Shown piece after piece: positions 7,085-14,708 of a stretch of 64,000 nucleotides of DNA (position 1 is its first letter; each line of letters begins with the position of its first letter). Under the pieces are notes generated by a model that worked only from the letters and a program-made list of their open reading frames with translations, made no database searches and was not told where the DNA came from. The position numbers were made by a program, and so were the translations under genes. This DNA comes from CAZYSK01 sp964649415 (GTDB lineage: Bacteria; Chloroflexota; Anaerolineae; B4-G1), in NCBI GenBank assembly GCA_964649415.1, contig CAZYSK010000024.1:1-64000 (forward strand), written 5' to 3'.

Positions 7085-9601
7085 TCAGGTGATGAGTAGG
7101 TCGTAGCGCCTGCTGATCCGGTCGAGTGCCTCCAAGGCCGCGCCGACGACTTCCGGATCGGGGTCCAACAGCGCGGTTTGCAGGAGTTCGACGTCGTCCA
7201 GCCGGCCGATCTGGGCCAGCGCTTGCGCTGCGGCCAAGCGGATTGGTACGTCTCCTTCCCCCAGGGCACGGCGCAGCACGTGGCGCGCGGCCTCGCCGAG
7301 TCCAACGGCCTGTCCCCGGGCCGCTGCCCACGAGATGAGCCAGGGCAACTGGTCGGCCCGTGGCAGGGGGGCCACGCCGGCGGTCTTCTCCTGTTCGTCC
7401 ATTTCGTCCAGCGCCGCCGTCGCTGCCGAGCGCACGATCCACTGCTCGTCCTCGCGCGCCACCTCCTCCAGCGCGTCGCGCGCTTCCAGTTGCACCAGCC
7501 CAAAGACGGCCGCGCGACGGGCGACCACGTCTTCTGCCTGGGTGGCTTCGCGCAGGAGGCTCAGCCCTTCCTCTCCCCACGTGGCCAATGCCTCGGCGGC
7601 TGCCGGTCTGAGTGCGTCGTCCCCTTCGAGCAGTAACCGCGCCAGCAGGCGCTTGGCAGCATCGCTTTCCAGGTGCGCAAGCCGCCGCACGGCCGCTTCG
7701 CGCACGGTGGATGAGCTGTTCTGTAGCATGGCTTCCAGCAAGGCCAGGTCCCCGTCGCCCGCCGTCCTGATCAACCCCAACGCAGCGGCGACGCGCACTT
7801 CGACGTCTGGGTGCTTCAGGGCCTGCTTGAAGAAGTAGACGACGCCCTGCATGTTGGTCGCCGCCAGCGTTTCGGCTAACGCCTGCCGGATTCGGGCGGC
7901 ATGGCCGGCCTGGAGGAACGCACGGGCCAGCACGGCCATCGCCCCGTCTCGCCAGGCGGCGTCCTGCGGAGCCATGCCGATCCAGGAGCTGAGCGTGTGG
8001 AGTCGCCTGTGGAAGATGTCATCTGGCCCGTTGAGCCAGGCTGCCACCAGCGGCCCCATGTCGCCGATCTCGGCATAGAAGCGCAGAGTCTCAGACCAGC
8101 GCTCGTCCTCCAGCCGTTCGATGAGCGCTGCGGGATTGGTGGCGATCAGTTGCCGGGCGGCCAGGTACGCCTGCCACAGCGGGTGGACGAAGGCATAGGA
8201 ACTGGAGCCGTTGCGCTTCCCGTTGCTTAGAATGGTGCCGGTGGAACGCAGCAAGCCCCGCTCGCCGGTGATTGTGTGGAGGACGTCGGCGGCCGCACGG
8301 ACCGGGCGTTCCTCGACCGGGGGCAGTGCCGCCTCGATAGCCGCCTCGATTTCCTTGCGGGTTGCGGACCCCCGGCCCTCCTGCTGCAAGCTCAGCGCCA
8401 CCTGTCCCAGCGCTGCCCGACAGGTGGCCGGGAACCAGGGTTCATCGTCGTGCCGGAGCAGCAGGTCCAGCGTGCGGTCGAACAGTACCACGCGCCTGTC
8501 GGGCGCGTGGCCGTCGGAGAGGTAGACGAACGCCCGCAGTGCCAGTTCCAGCGGGGAAGCGCCTTCCAGGATCGCGCGGCGCAGTTGGGCCATCACTTCG
8601 TGAGGCGGGAACGGGGGCGATTCACCGTCCGGCGTATATGCCGCGATCCACTGCCTGACGAATGCGTCCACCTGAGCGGCTTTCCAGGGCGCCAGCGCCA
8701 GAGGAACGAAGCCTGCTTCCGTCCAGGGCGCGTAGCCCCGCACGCCCGTGCTGACCAGCCAGATGTTCCCAGGCAGAGCGCGTGCGAGCGCAGACAAGCA
8801 CGCAGTGGCCCGTTGACGCTGCTGCGGGTTGAGTTCGTCCCAGCCGTCGGCGAGCACGATGGCTTGCCCCGCTTCCAGGTGCTGGCGCACCGGTTTCGTC
8901 ATCCCGCCACCACCTGCGATGGTTGCCACGGCGCCGCCAACAAGCCGCTCGATTTCCTCGCTGACCTGCCCGTCTGACTGCTCGCCTTCGCCGTCCGTCT
9001 CCGGCCATTCGATGGCCGGCATGTGGACACAGAGGGGCAGGTGGTCTTGGGCCAGGCCGAGCGTTTCCACACCGTCGTGGGCTCGCGCGGCGCACGTGAG
9101 CGCAAGGTGGGCCATGAGGGCCGTTCGACCTGCTCCTGGGGGGCCCAGGATCAGCAATTGGGTGTGCTGTCCCAACGTTCGGCTCAGGGGCAGGGCCAGC
9201 TTGCCCATAGGAGATGTCTCGATCTCGGAGATGGACTGGGGGAGTGGCCGAGGGGGACACAGTTCGGGCTCAACGAACACGGTGTCCAGGGGAGCGACGT
9301 GCTTCAGGACGGCGAGGGAGCGTGCCCATTTAGCGACGCGCTCTCGATAGCGGTCCTCAGCGCTAGCCTGGAAACGGTGAAACACCCGGGCAAGCGGGGC
9401 CGTCACGGCTTCCCAACCCACGCGTAGTATGTCGCGGAAGTGGAATGCGAGCCACGCCAGGAGAAGGGCCACCGCAGCACCGATGAAGGCCGATGCGGGG
9501 TCAAACTGCCACTGGCGCGCGATGAAACGGGTTGGTTCCAACCCGTGGGGCATCCGAGTTCCCGGCAGGTTGTGGGCAATGTGGCGGGCCACGTGAGCCA
9601 T
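7085..9601 (-). CDS. Membrane-anchored NACHT/STAND-type NTPase with HEAT repeats
   Basis: The 838-aa protein begins with one transmembrane segment (about residues 38-56), then an NTPase domain with Walker A GPPGAGRT (153-160) and a Walker B-like IVLADGWDEL (about 248-257), in the style of NACHT ATPases. A helical middle is followed by HEAT-like repeats from about residue 590 to the end, each with an AAxALxxLG-type pattern. Such proteins are sensors or scaffolds, and some are antiphage. Here it is the second gene after an OmpR-type response regulator (23 bases apart), which points to a regulatory role, but the function is not known. The ATG at 9601 follows an AGGAT sequence. Confidence 0.75.
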   Translation of the reverse strand: MAHVARHIAHNLPGTRMPHGLEPTRFIARQWQFDPASAFIGAAVALLLAWLAFHFRDILRVGWEAVTAPLARVFHRFQASAEDRYRERVAKWARSLAVLKHVAPLDTVFVEPELCPPRPLPQSISEIETSPMGKLALPLSRTLGQHTQLLILGPPGAGRTALMAHLALTCAARAHDGVETLGLAQDHLPLCVHMPAIEWPETDGEGEQSDGQVSEEIERLVGGAVATIAGGGGMTKPVRQHLEAGQAIVLADGWDELNPQQRQRATACLSALARALPGNIWLVSTGVRGYAPWTEAGFVPLALAPWKAAQVDAFVRQWIAAYTPDGESPPFPPHEVMAQLRRAILEGASPLELALRAFVYLSDGHAPDRRVVLFDRTLDLLLRHDDEPWFPATCRAALGQVALSLQQEGRGSATRKEIEAAIEAALPPVEERPVRAAADVLHTITGERGLLRSTGTILSNGKRNGSSSYAFVHPLWQAYLAARQLIATNPAALIERLEDERWSETLRFYAEIGDMGPLVAAWLNGPDDIFHRRLHTLSSWIGMAPQDAAWRDGAMAVLARAFLQAGHAARIRQALAETLAATNMQGVVYFFKQALKHPDVEVRVAAALGLIRTAGDGDLALLEAMLQNSSSTVREAAVRRLAHLESDAAKRLLARLLLEGDDALRPAAAEALATWGEEGLSLLREATQAEDVVARRAAVFGLVQLEARDALEEVAREDEQWIVRSAATAALDEMDEQEKTAGVAPLPRADQLPWLISWAAARGQAVGLGEAARHVLRRALGEGDVPIRLAAAQALAQIGRLDDVELLQTALLDPDPEVVGAALEALDRISRRYDLLIT

Positions 9602-9624
9602 GGGGTTATCCTTGGGGATGGTGC

Positions 9625-10320
9625 CTAGTCTGCGTCCTCAGGGGCGGCCAACTGGTATCCGATCCCTCGCTCCGTGCGGACGAGGACGGGGTGGGCAGGG
9701 TCCACCTCGATCTTCTGGCGGAGGTACCAGATGTACAGCTTCAGGTACTGCCGTCGCTCCTCGCATTGTGGTCCCCAGACGCGACGGAGCAGTATCTTGT
9801 GAGAGACCACGTGTCCGGCCTCTCGAACCAACACGGCGAGCAGCTTGTATTCGAGGGGGGTGAGGGAGACGCGTTCGCCGTTGATCTCGACGAGGCGCCG
9901 GTTGAGGTCAACCAGGAGCTGACCATTGCTGTAGATCCGGTGTCGAGATGCAGCGCGCTGTGCGCGGTGCAAGGCAGCCGTTACGCGGGCCAGGAGTTCC
10001 TTGTAGCTGAAAGGCTTGATGATGTAGTCGTCGGCGCCCATCTCAAGACCACGGATCACGTCCTTCTCAGCACCTAGCGCAGTGGTGAAGATGATGGGGG
10101 CGTTGGTGATCTCCTGTAGCCTCTCGCACACGAACCAGCCATCCACGTCGGGCAGGAGGATGTCGAGTAGTATCAGGTCTAGATCAGAATCCTGAGCTGC
10201 CTGGATCCCGCTCATTCCATCCTGGGCGATCTTGACCTGGTAGCCTGCGTACTCAAGTTGCGCGTGCATCATCTCTGCCAACGCGTCATCATCTTCGATG
10301 AGCAAGATATGCTCTTTCAC
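9625..10320 (-). CDS. OmpR/PhoB-family response regulator (orphan)
   Basis: A 231-aa two-domain regulator. The receiver domain (1-118) has the acidic cluster EDDD at 9-12, the phospho-acceptor D53 (LILLDILLPDVDG) and K102 (IIKPFSYKE). The C-terminal winged helix (about 130-225) has SLTPLEYKLLAVLVREAG and VRTERGIGYQL. GTG at 10320 is the start because GGAGG lies nine bases upstream and the receiver begins at once; the open frame goes on to 10380 without a ribosome site. No histidine kinase is adjacent. It is co-directional with, and probably co-transcribed with, the NACHT/HEAT gene. Confidence 0.88.
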   Translation of the reverse strand: MKEHILLIEDDDALAEMMHAQLEYAGYQVKIAQDGMSGIQAAQDSDLDLILLDILLPDVDGWFVCERLQEITNAPIIFTTALGAEKDVIRGLEMGADDYIIKPFSYKELLARVTAALHRAQRAASRHRIYSNGQLLVDLNRRLVEINGERVSLTPLEYKLLAVLVREAGHVVSHKILLRRVWGPQCEERRQYLKLYIWYLRQKIEVDPAHPVLVRTERGIGYQLAAPEDAD

Positions 10321-10447
10321 TATCTGACCTCCGTGCCTAATGCCCTGACGAAATACGGGAGCCCCAAGCTCTGACTGCATCCTGATTGGCGTGAGTTCAC
10401 TGGCCGTGCCACAGATTCTTGGGTCCTGAAATGGTACGAGAGTACTA

Positions 10448-10476
10448 TTGACGTAGCATGTTCTATGTGCTAGAAT
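10448..10476 (+). promoter_or_regulatory. Promoter of the non-coding RNA candidate
   Basis: TTGACG (10448-10453), 17 bases, TAGAAT (10471-10476) on the plus strand. Transcription should begin near 10483. No plus-strand protein gene follows. Confidence 0.65.
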
Positions 10477-10482
10477 GAAATC

Positions 10483-10592
10483 GATGTCGGGACGGGTGTC
10501 CGCCCCCCGAAGCCCACATCAAAGGCTGTTTGTGGTTACCCTCCTTTCGCAAGTCACGGCCTCCTCTAGATGGGGAGGCCGTGACTTCTTTA
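10483..10592 (+). ncRNA. Small structured RNA of unknown class
   Basis: A transcript of about 110 nt is bounded by a near-consensus promoter and a strong intrinsic terminator. The first part can fold: GATGT (10483-10487) with ACATC (10516-10520), enclosing a GGAC/GTCC hairpin with loop GGGT. A middle single-stranded stretch precedes the terminator (GGTTACCCTCC, which is anti-Shine-Dalgarno-target-like and pyrimidine rich). I see no 6S, SRP or RNase P consensus. The region contains no ORF with a ribosome site. It may act in trans, or it may be a bidirectional terminator transcript of the convergent zinc-ribbon gene. Confidence 0.5.
10553..10590 (+). terminator. Intrinsic terminator, probably bidirectional
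   Basis: GTCACGGCCTCC (10553-10564) pairs perfectly with GGAGGCCGTGAC (10574-10585), with a nine-base loop, and is followed by TTCTTTA. It ends the small RNA on the plus strand and lies just beyond the stop of the minus-strand zinc-ribbon gene, which it may also terminate. Confidence 0.8.
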
Positions 10593-10598
10593 TGCCGG

Positions 10599-11297
10599 TC
10601 ATGTTCGTACGACGATGCGGTCACAGTTGCTGCAGAAGGCCAGTCCATCCTGGCGCAACTGCCACTGCAGGCTGGCTGAGACGTTCACTCCACACCCGCC
10701 GCATGCGCCGTCGCGCACCTCGACCACTGCCAGACCTGCCTTCCTGCGTCGCAGATCCTGGTAGCTGGCCATGTGATCCGCTTCGATCTTGGGCACGAGT
10801 TCTTCCCGCGCCTGTCCGATTTTCAACAGTCCCTCCTGCAATTCCTCTCGCTCGGCTAGCAGGTCGCTCTGATCGGCCGACCACTGGGCCTCGATTTCGC
10901 CGAGGTGTTGTTGCGCCTGGGCGTGCGCGGCAACCGCTTCCTCCCGCCCAATCATCGTCTCCAGTAGATCGTCCTCCAGGCGTTGCCGTCGCCGCCGGAG
11001 CGCAGCGACGTCAGCCTGCAAATCCGTCAGTTCCTTCGGGTTCTTAACCACGCCGCTGTACAGTCGCTTCTCATTGCGCGAGATCTTGTCCAGCAGTCCT
11101 TGCGTCTGCAGCTCCAGGTCGCGCTGTCGGAGCGTGGTCTTCTGGACCACGACCCGCGTGCGTTCCAGTTCTCGTCGCGCGTGCTGCAGTGCCTCGCTCT
11201 CCCCGAGCGCGGCTTCCACCTCCGCCAGACGGTGCTGCATCTCGTCGGCCTGGCTGTCGAGACGCTGCAAGCGATAGAGATCCGCTCCTCTAGTCAT
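10599..11297 (-). CDS. Coiled-coil protein with C4 zinc ribbon (COG1579/zf-RING_7)
   Basis: A 232-aa protein with a long antiparallel coiled coil (about residues 10-165, rich in E, R, L and Q) and a C-terminal zinc ribbon with CGGC at 199-202 and CSNC at 222-225. The family (COG1579, CT398-like) is widespread; proposed roles are nucleic-acid or secretion related, with none established. The length is typical. It is the last gene of the lgt-side minus-strand group and is followed immediately by the 10553-10590 hairpin. Confidence 0.85.
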   Translation of the reverse strand: MTRGADLYRLQRLDSQADEMQHRLAEVEAALGESEALQHARRELERTRVVVQKTTLRQRDLELQTQGLLDKISRNEKRLYSGVVKNPKELTDLQADVAALRRRRQRLEDDLLETMIGREEAVAAHAQAQQHLGEIEAQWSADQSDLLAEREELQEGLLKIGQAREELVPKIEADHMASYQDLRRRKAGLAVVEVRDGACGGCGVNVSASLQWQLRQDGLAFCSNCDRIVVRT

Positions 11298-11340
11298 TGG
11301 CCGAACCCCCGGTTGTCAAGCGTGTCTGATCTTCGATGGC

Positions 11341-12258
11341 CTATTCCTGTTCACTCTGCTCTGCGGGTGACTCGGTGGTCCTCGTCTCCCGCTCCGCAGC
11401 GTGATCGTCGATGGGTGTGCCGGCGGACGGCTGACCGGGTCTGGCCTTCACGTGTCGCACGATCAACATGGCGGTCCCGCCGATCACGAAAATGATGGCG
11501 AATAGTTGGGCGGCCGCGAGCGAGCCGATCATCCAGGCGTCGGGACGCAGATACTCAATGAAGAAGCGGCCCAGTGGGTATCCAATGACGTAGCCCAGGA
11601 GGAGGTCTCCCTCAATCAGCTTGTCCTTGCACTTCTGCGCGATCAATGCCAGCGCGACAAACAGCGCCAGGCACCAGAGAGATTCGTACAGGAAGGTGGG
11701 ATGGAATAGGGTGTCAGGTGGGAATGCGCTGAGATCGTTGTACGGGACAATGCGATGCTCTGCATCAATGATCAGACCCCAGGGGAGGTCCGTAGGAGGG
11801 CCGTACAGCTCCTGGTTGATGAAGTTACCCCAGCGGCCGATGGCCTGCCCCAGCGCCAGCCCTGGCGCGCCGTAGTCGAGCCACTGCAGGGGGCGCAGTT
11901 GGGCACGCCAGGCGTAGATGATCACCCCCAGCAGACCGCCGAGGATAGCGCCGTAGATTCCCAGGCCGCCATGCCAGATGTAGAGGATTTCAATCGGGTG
12001 CTGGCGGTAGTAGCTCCAACCCACCATCCCACCCGCTGGCTCGGAGAAGACGTGGTAGAGCCGGGCGCCGACGATGGCCAGGATGATGGCGGCGGTGAGG
12101 GCATTCCATGCGTGTTCGGGATCCTCCCCGTCCCGCTTGGCCCGCCAGGAGGCGTACATGGTTCCCATCATGACGCCAGTGACGATCAGAACGCCGTACC
12201 AGTGGATGCCGAAAGTTGGTGTGATGTGAATGAGAATGGGATCAAACGGCGGCCTCAT
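11341..12258 (-). CDS. lgt: Prolipoprotein diacylglyceryl transferase
   Basis: Lgt transfers a diacylglyceryl group from phosphatidylglycerol to the lipobox cysteine of prolipoproteins, in the cytoplasmic membrane. The 305-aa product has about seven hydrophobic segments and the signature GQAIGRWGNFINQELYGPPT (about 137-156), with the essential arginine at 142 and a conserved histidine at 96 (IWHGGLGIYGA). The ATG at 12258 has GGAGGAATGT upstream; a longer frame to 12276 lacks a ribosome site. The C-terminal tail is charged. Its substrates include the lipoproteins encoded at 25119-27566 and 50442-51308. Confidence 0.93.
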   Translation of the reverse strand: MRPPFDPILIHITPTFGIHWYGVLIVTGVMMGTMYASWRAKRDGEDPEHAWNALTAAIILAIVGARLYHVFSEPAGGMVGWSYYRQHPIEILYIWHGGLGIYGAILGGLLGVIIYAWRAQLRPLQWLDYGAPGLALGQAIGRWGNFINQELYGPPTDLPWGLIIDAEHRIVPYNDLSAFPPDTLFHPTFLYESLWCLALFVALALIAQKCKDKLIEGDLLLGYVIGYPLGRFFIEYLRPDAWMIGSLAAAQLFAIIFVIGGTAMLIVRHVKARPGQPSAGTPIDDHAAERETRTTESPAEQSEQE

Positions 12259-12329
12259 ACATTCCTCCTGCCACAATCGTGCAGTGGATTATACCACAGG
12301 CAAGCTGGTTATCCAATCGGTTGCGAATC

Positions 12330-12397
12330 CCAGACCTGACAGGGCGGATGCCGCGGATGAGTACATCCGACATCCGTTCAAAACCTGTCAGGTCTGG
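12330..12397. repeat. Palindromic element with GACCTGACAGG arms
   Basis: CCAGACCTGACAGG (12330-12343) and CCTGTCAGGTCTGG (12384-12397) are perfect 14-base inverted arms flanking about 40 bases that contain a second GGATG/CATCC pair. It fills the gap between lgt and the Yip1-like gene and belongs to the same family as the palindrome at 5665-5697. Confidence 0.7.
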
Positions 12398-12404
12398 TGC
12401 CTGG

Positions 12405-13157
12405 CTACGAACTGGCACCCAGTAACGCCAGGATAAGCGTGGTGAGGCCGCCCATCAGGAGCAATGCCCCGAGGAGCAGCCCGGGCAATATCGTCGCGAC
12501 GATGGCGCGCCCGATGCTAAGCCGATGGGACACCGCCACGGCCTTCACGTAGATGGCGATGCCCCACAGCGTCGCCGCCAGTCCAAGCAGCCCTCCCAGG
12601 CAGGGCACGAAACCCAGGATGCCCAGGACGTGCGGTGTGGCATAGAGCGCCGTCGCGCCCAGCATCTCGGAGGCTGTCGCCCGGCCTCCCAGCAGCTTGG
12701 CGGCCAGCAAGACCCAGATGGCGTAGCCGATCCACCCCGCCACGCGGCCAAAGGGCAGTGATAGCCACTGTCCCAGGTCCTGCAGTACGCGCCCCAGCGG
12801 TTTGGGTAGCGCCGTCGGCAGCGCCTCGATGCGCAAGCCCATATCTATTCCGGCCTCCATGTTGGCCACTATTTGGCGTTCGATGCCGGGCGGCAGGTCG
12901 ATGAACTGCCGCATCGAGTCAAAGGTGGTGAGTAGCTCCTGGATGGCCTGATTCGCCTCGCGTCGCTGATCCTCGATGTCCACCGGACGGATGTCGCCGA
13001 CAAAGCTGATGAGGAACGGGACGAGGCCCGCGACCAGCGTCACCAGCGCGAGCAGCGCCAGACCGCGCTTCAGTGCGTCAGGGCGGGCGACGTGTTGCGC
13101 GTAGGCCTCGTGTCTGAGTAGCGCTGTGTCCACGGCCAGCTGAAGCAGCTCTTTCAT
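12405..13157 (-). CDS. Yip1-domain membrane protein (first of a pair)
   Basis: A 250-aa protein with five hydrophobic segments and a cytoplasmic amphipathic N-terminus (MKELLQLAVDTALLRHEAY). The layout AMLG/SEMLGATALYATPHVLG followed by GLAATLWGIAIYVKAVAVSHRLSIGRAIVATILP is that of the bacterial Yip1 family. Function is unknown; these proteins are often near lipid and sporulation-like genes. The ATG at 13157 has GGAGG upstream and overlaps the stop of the preceding paralogue. The open frame reaching 13328 lies inside that paralogue and is not used. Confidence 0.7.
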   Translation of the reverse strand: MKELLQLAVDTALLRHEAYAQHVARPDALKRGLALLALVTLVAGLVPFLISFVGDIRPVDIEDQRREANQAIQELLTTFDSMRQFIDLPPGIERQIVANMEAGIDMGLRIEALPTALPKPLGRVLQDLGQWLSLPFGRVAGWIGYAIWVLLAAKLLGGRATASEMLGATALYATPHVLGILGFVPCLGGLLGLAATLWGIAIYVKAVAVSHRLSIGRAIVATILPGLLLGALLLMGGLTTLILALLGASS

Positions 13158-13873
13158 TGCACTGCACCTCCTTCGAAGATCATAGCTGCGAGCACACCGC
13201 CCAGGCAGGTGAAGGACGCGACCACCAGCGCAAGGGCGGCATACGGCAACAGTGTCGCTGCCAGCGCACGCCCCCACGTCAATCGATGGCACGATTTCAG
13301 GGCCAGGTAGCGGCACAGGAGCGTCCACGTGCCCACGACAGCGCCGACGCCGACGTAGGGCAGGAAGGTTGCCAGGTTCAGCAGTTGAGGGGCTACGCTC
13401 AGTGCGGTGCAGCCCAGCATCTGGGAGAGGCTGCCCTGTCCCCCCATCAGCCGCGCGAAGAGATGCGCCACAGCCCCGTACAGCACCCAGATGATTAGCA
13501 GGCTCAGGGGCAGGAGGATGATGCGCAACGCGCCACTGACGAGGTCAGGCGCGCCGAACAACTGGGGGAAAACGCGCCAACCGATGTCGAACGAACGAAG
13601 GAACCCCTCGACGAACTCGGGCTCATACTGTAGTTCTTTGTACCATGGCATCGCTTGCAGCCCCTCCAGAACGGTCTTCTGGATGTCCTGCAGGTTGGGC
13701 GAGGTCGCCCACTCCAGCGCGGTGCCCACCAGGCCGGCTACTGCCACAACCAGGCCCACCAGCGCGACGAGACCTAATCCACGCAGCGCCGGCTTCGGGG
13801 TCTCCCGCATTTCCGTGTAGGGCTCCTCGCGCAGGAAGAGCGCCTCCCACGCCAATCGGATGAGTGCTTTCAT
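13154..13873 (-). CDS. Yip1-domain membrane protein (second of a pair)
   Basis: A 239-aa paralogue of the adjacent protein with the same plan: an amphipathic N-terminus (MKALIRLAWEALFLREEPY), five membrane segments, SQMLGCTALSVAPQLLNLATFLPYVGVGAVVGTWTLLCRYLALKSCHRLTWGRALAATLLP in the second half. AAAGGAG precedes the ATG at 13873. The stop overlaps the next start by four bases, so the two are translationally coupled and may form a heteromer. Confidence 0.7.
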   Translation of the reverse strand: MKALIRLAWEALFLREEPYTEMRETPKPALRGLGLVALVGLVVAVAGLVGTALEWATSPNLQDIQKTVLEGLQAMPWYKELQYEPEFVEGFLRSFDIGWRVFPQLFGAPDLVSGALRIILLPLSLLIIWVLYGAVAHLFARLMGGQGSLSQMLGCTALSVAPQLLNLATFLPYVGVGAVVGTWTLLCRYLALKSCHRLTWGRALAATLLPYAALALVVASFTCLGGVLAAMIFEGGAVQ

Positions 13874-13894
13874 TGTTTCTCCTTTCGGTATCTC

Positions 13895-14305
13895 TCAGGA
13901 TTCCTTGGGCGCAAAGATTCTGGCTAGCGCCAGAGTGGTCCAGAATACGGTCCAGCCGATGAGGAGCGCCCGGGCCAGCGTGAGCTTCCGCTCGTCGATG
14001 ATCCCTTTCACCTGCGTGCCCGCCGGCGTCACCTCGACGACGGCGAGGGGACGGGCCAGCAGGCCACCACCGCCGCCACTGCCAACGTCGACTTCGTCTC
14101 CTGTCGTCTCTCCGGGCTCTTCGGCCGTCGTTGGTTCTGACCCGATGCCCATCGCGAAGCCATAGGCCACCCCGGCGACGGGGATGACCGTGCGATCCCC
14201 GGCGGTCACCGGCTCGCCGAAGCAGGCGTTGACGTCGGCCTTCTCTCGCAGATCAGCGAGTGCGTCGAGCAGTGCGCTGACTTCCTTTTCCATCAGTTTG
14301 TCCAT
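13895..14305 (-). CDS. GerW/YtfJ-like protein with C-terminal membrane anchor
   Basis: A 136-aa protein of the GerW (YtfJ) spore-protein family type. A short acidic N-terminus leads to CFGEPVTAGDRTVIPVAGVAYGFAMGIG, a GSGGGGGLLARPLAVVEVTPAGTQVKGI segment, and a C-terminal hydrophobic helix (about 113-131). Family members occur widely in non-sporulating bacteria; here the role is unknown. It heads the Yip1 pair (21-base spacing) and follows a shorter relative at 14364-14708. Confidence 0.7.
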   Translation of the reverse strand: MDKLMEKEVSALLDALADLREKADVNACFGEPVTAGDRTVIPVAGVAYGFAMGIGSEPTTAEEPGETTGDEVDVGSGGGGGLLARPLAVVEVTPAGTQVKGIIDERKLTLARALLIGWTVFWTTLALARIFAPKES

Positions 14306-14363
14306 CCATCGCCTCCTCTCTTGCCTGTCTCTGCTTCTTGGGTTCGGACACGAGTGGGCCTGG

Positions 14364-14708
14364 TCAGCTGTTGCGCAATCTGCGCGCCAGATGCACGGCC
14401 AGGGCCAGCCAGAGCGGGATCAAGAGTGCTGCCAGGAGCAGGACACCGAGCGCGCGGGCCGTTTTGTCGTGGATCGGAATGCGGCGTTCACTTGCGGCGT
14501 CTCGTTCCAGGATCGCGATGGGCTTGAGGTGCACGAATCCGCCACCTCTTCCGGCAAGCCGGTCGCTGCCTATGAAGGCGTGGCGTCGTGCGTACGTCGT
14601 CACCCGTACGAGAGGCACCAGTTCTCGCTCGCCAACGCGCACGGGATTTCCTTCGACCGTCTCAGTCACGAGTGGCGTGGGCTTGTCCATATCCTGTCTG
14701 CCTGTCAT
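14364..14708 (-). CDS. Small GerW-like membrane protein
   Basis: A 114-aa protein distantly similar in layout to the adjacent GerW-like protein. It has a VRVGERELVPLVRVTTYARR core strand segment, a glycine-rich middle (DRLAGRGGGFVHLKPIAILE), and a C-terminal transmembrane helix (about 87-106) followed by an RRLR stop-transfer signal. It overlaps the upstream fusion gene by four bases, so it is part of that operon. The function is unknown, and the family assignment is by pattern only. Confidence 0.55.
   Translation of the reverse strand: MTGRQDMDKPTPLVTETVEGNPVRVGERELVPLVRVTTYARRHAFIGSDRLAGRGGGFVHLKPIAILERDAASERRIPIHDKTARALGVLLLAALLIPLWLALAVHLARRLRNS

Noticed and set aside
7085..9601. Calling the NACHT/HEAT protein an antiphage Avs system.
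   Set aside because: There is no effector domain, no defence genes beside it, and a response regulator in its operon; only a generic STAND NTPase call is supported.
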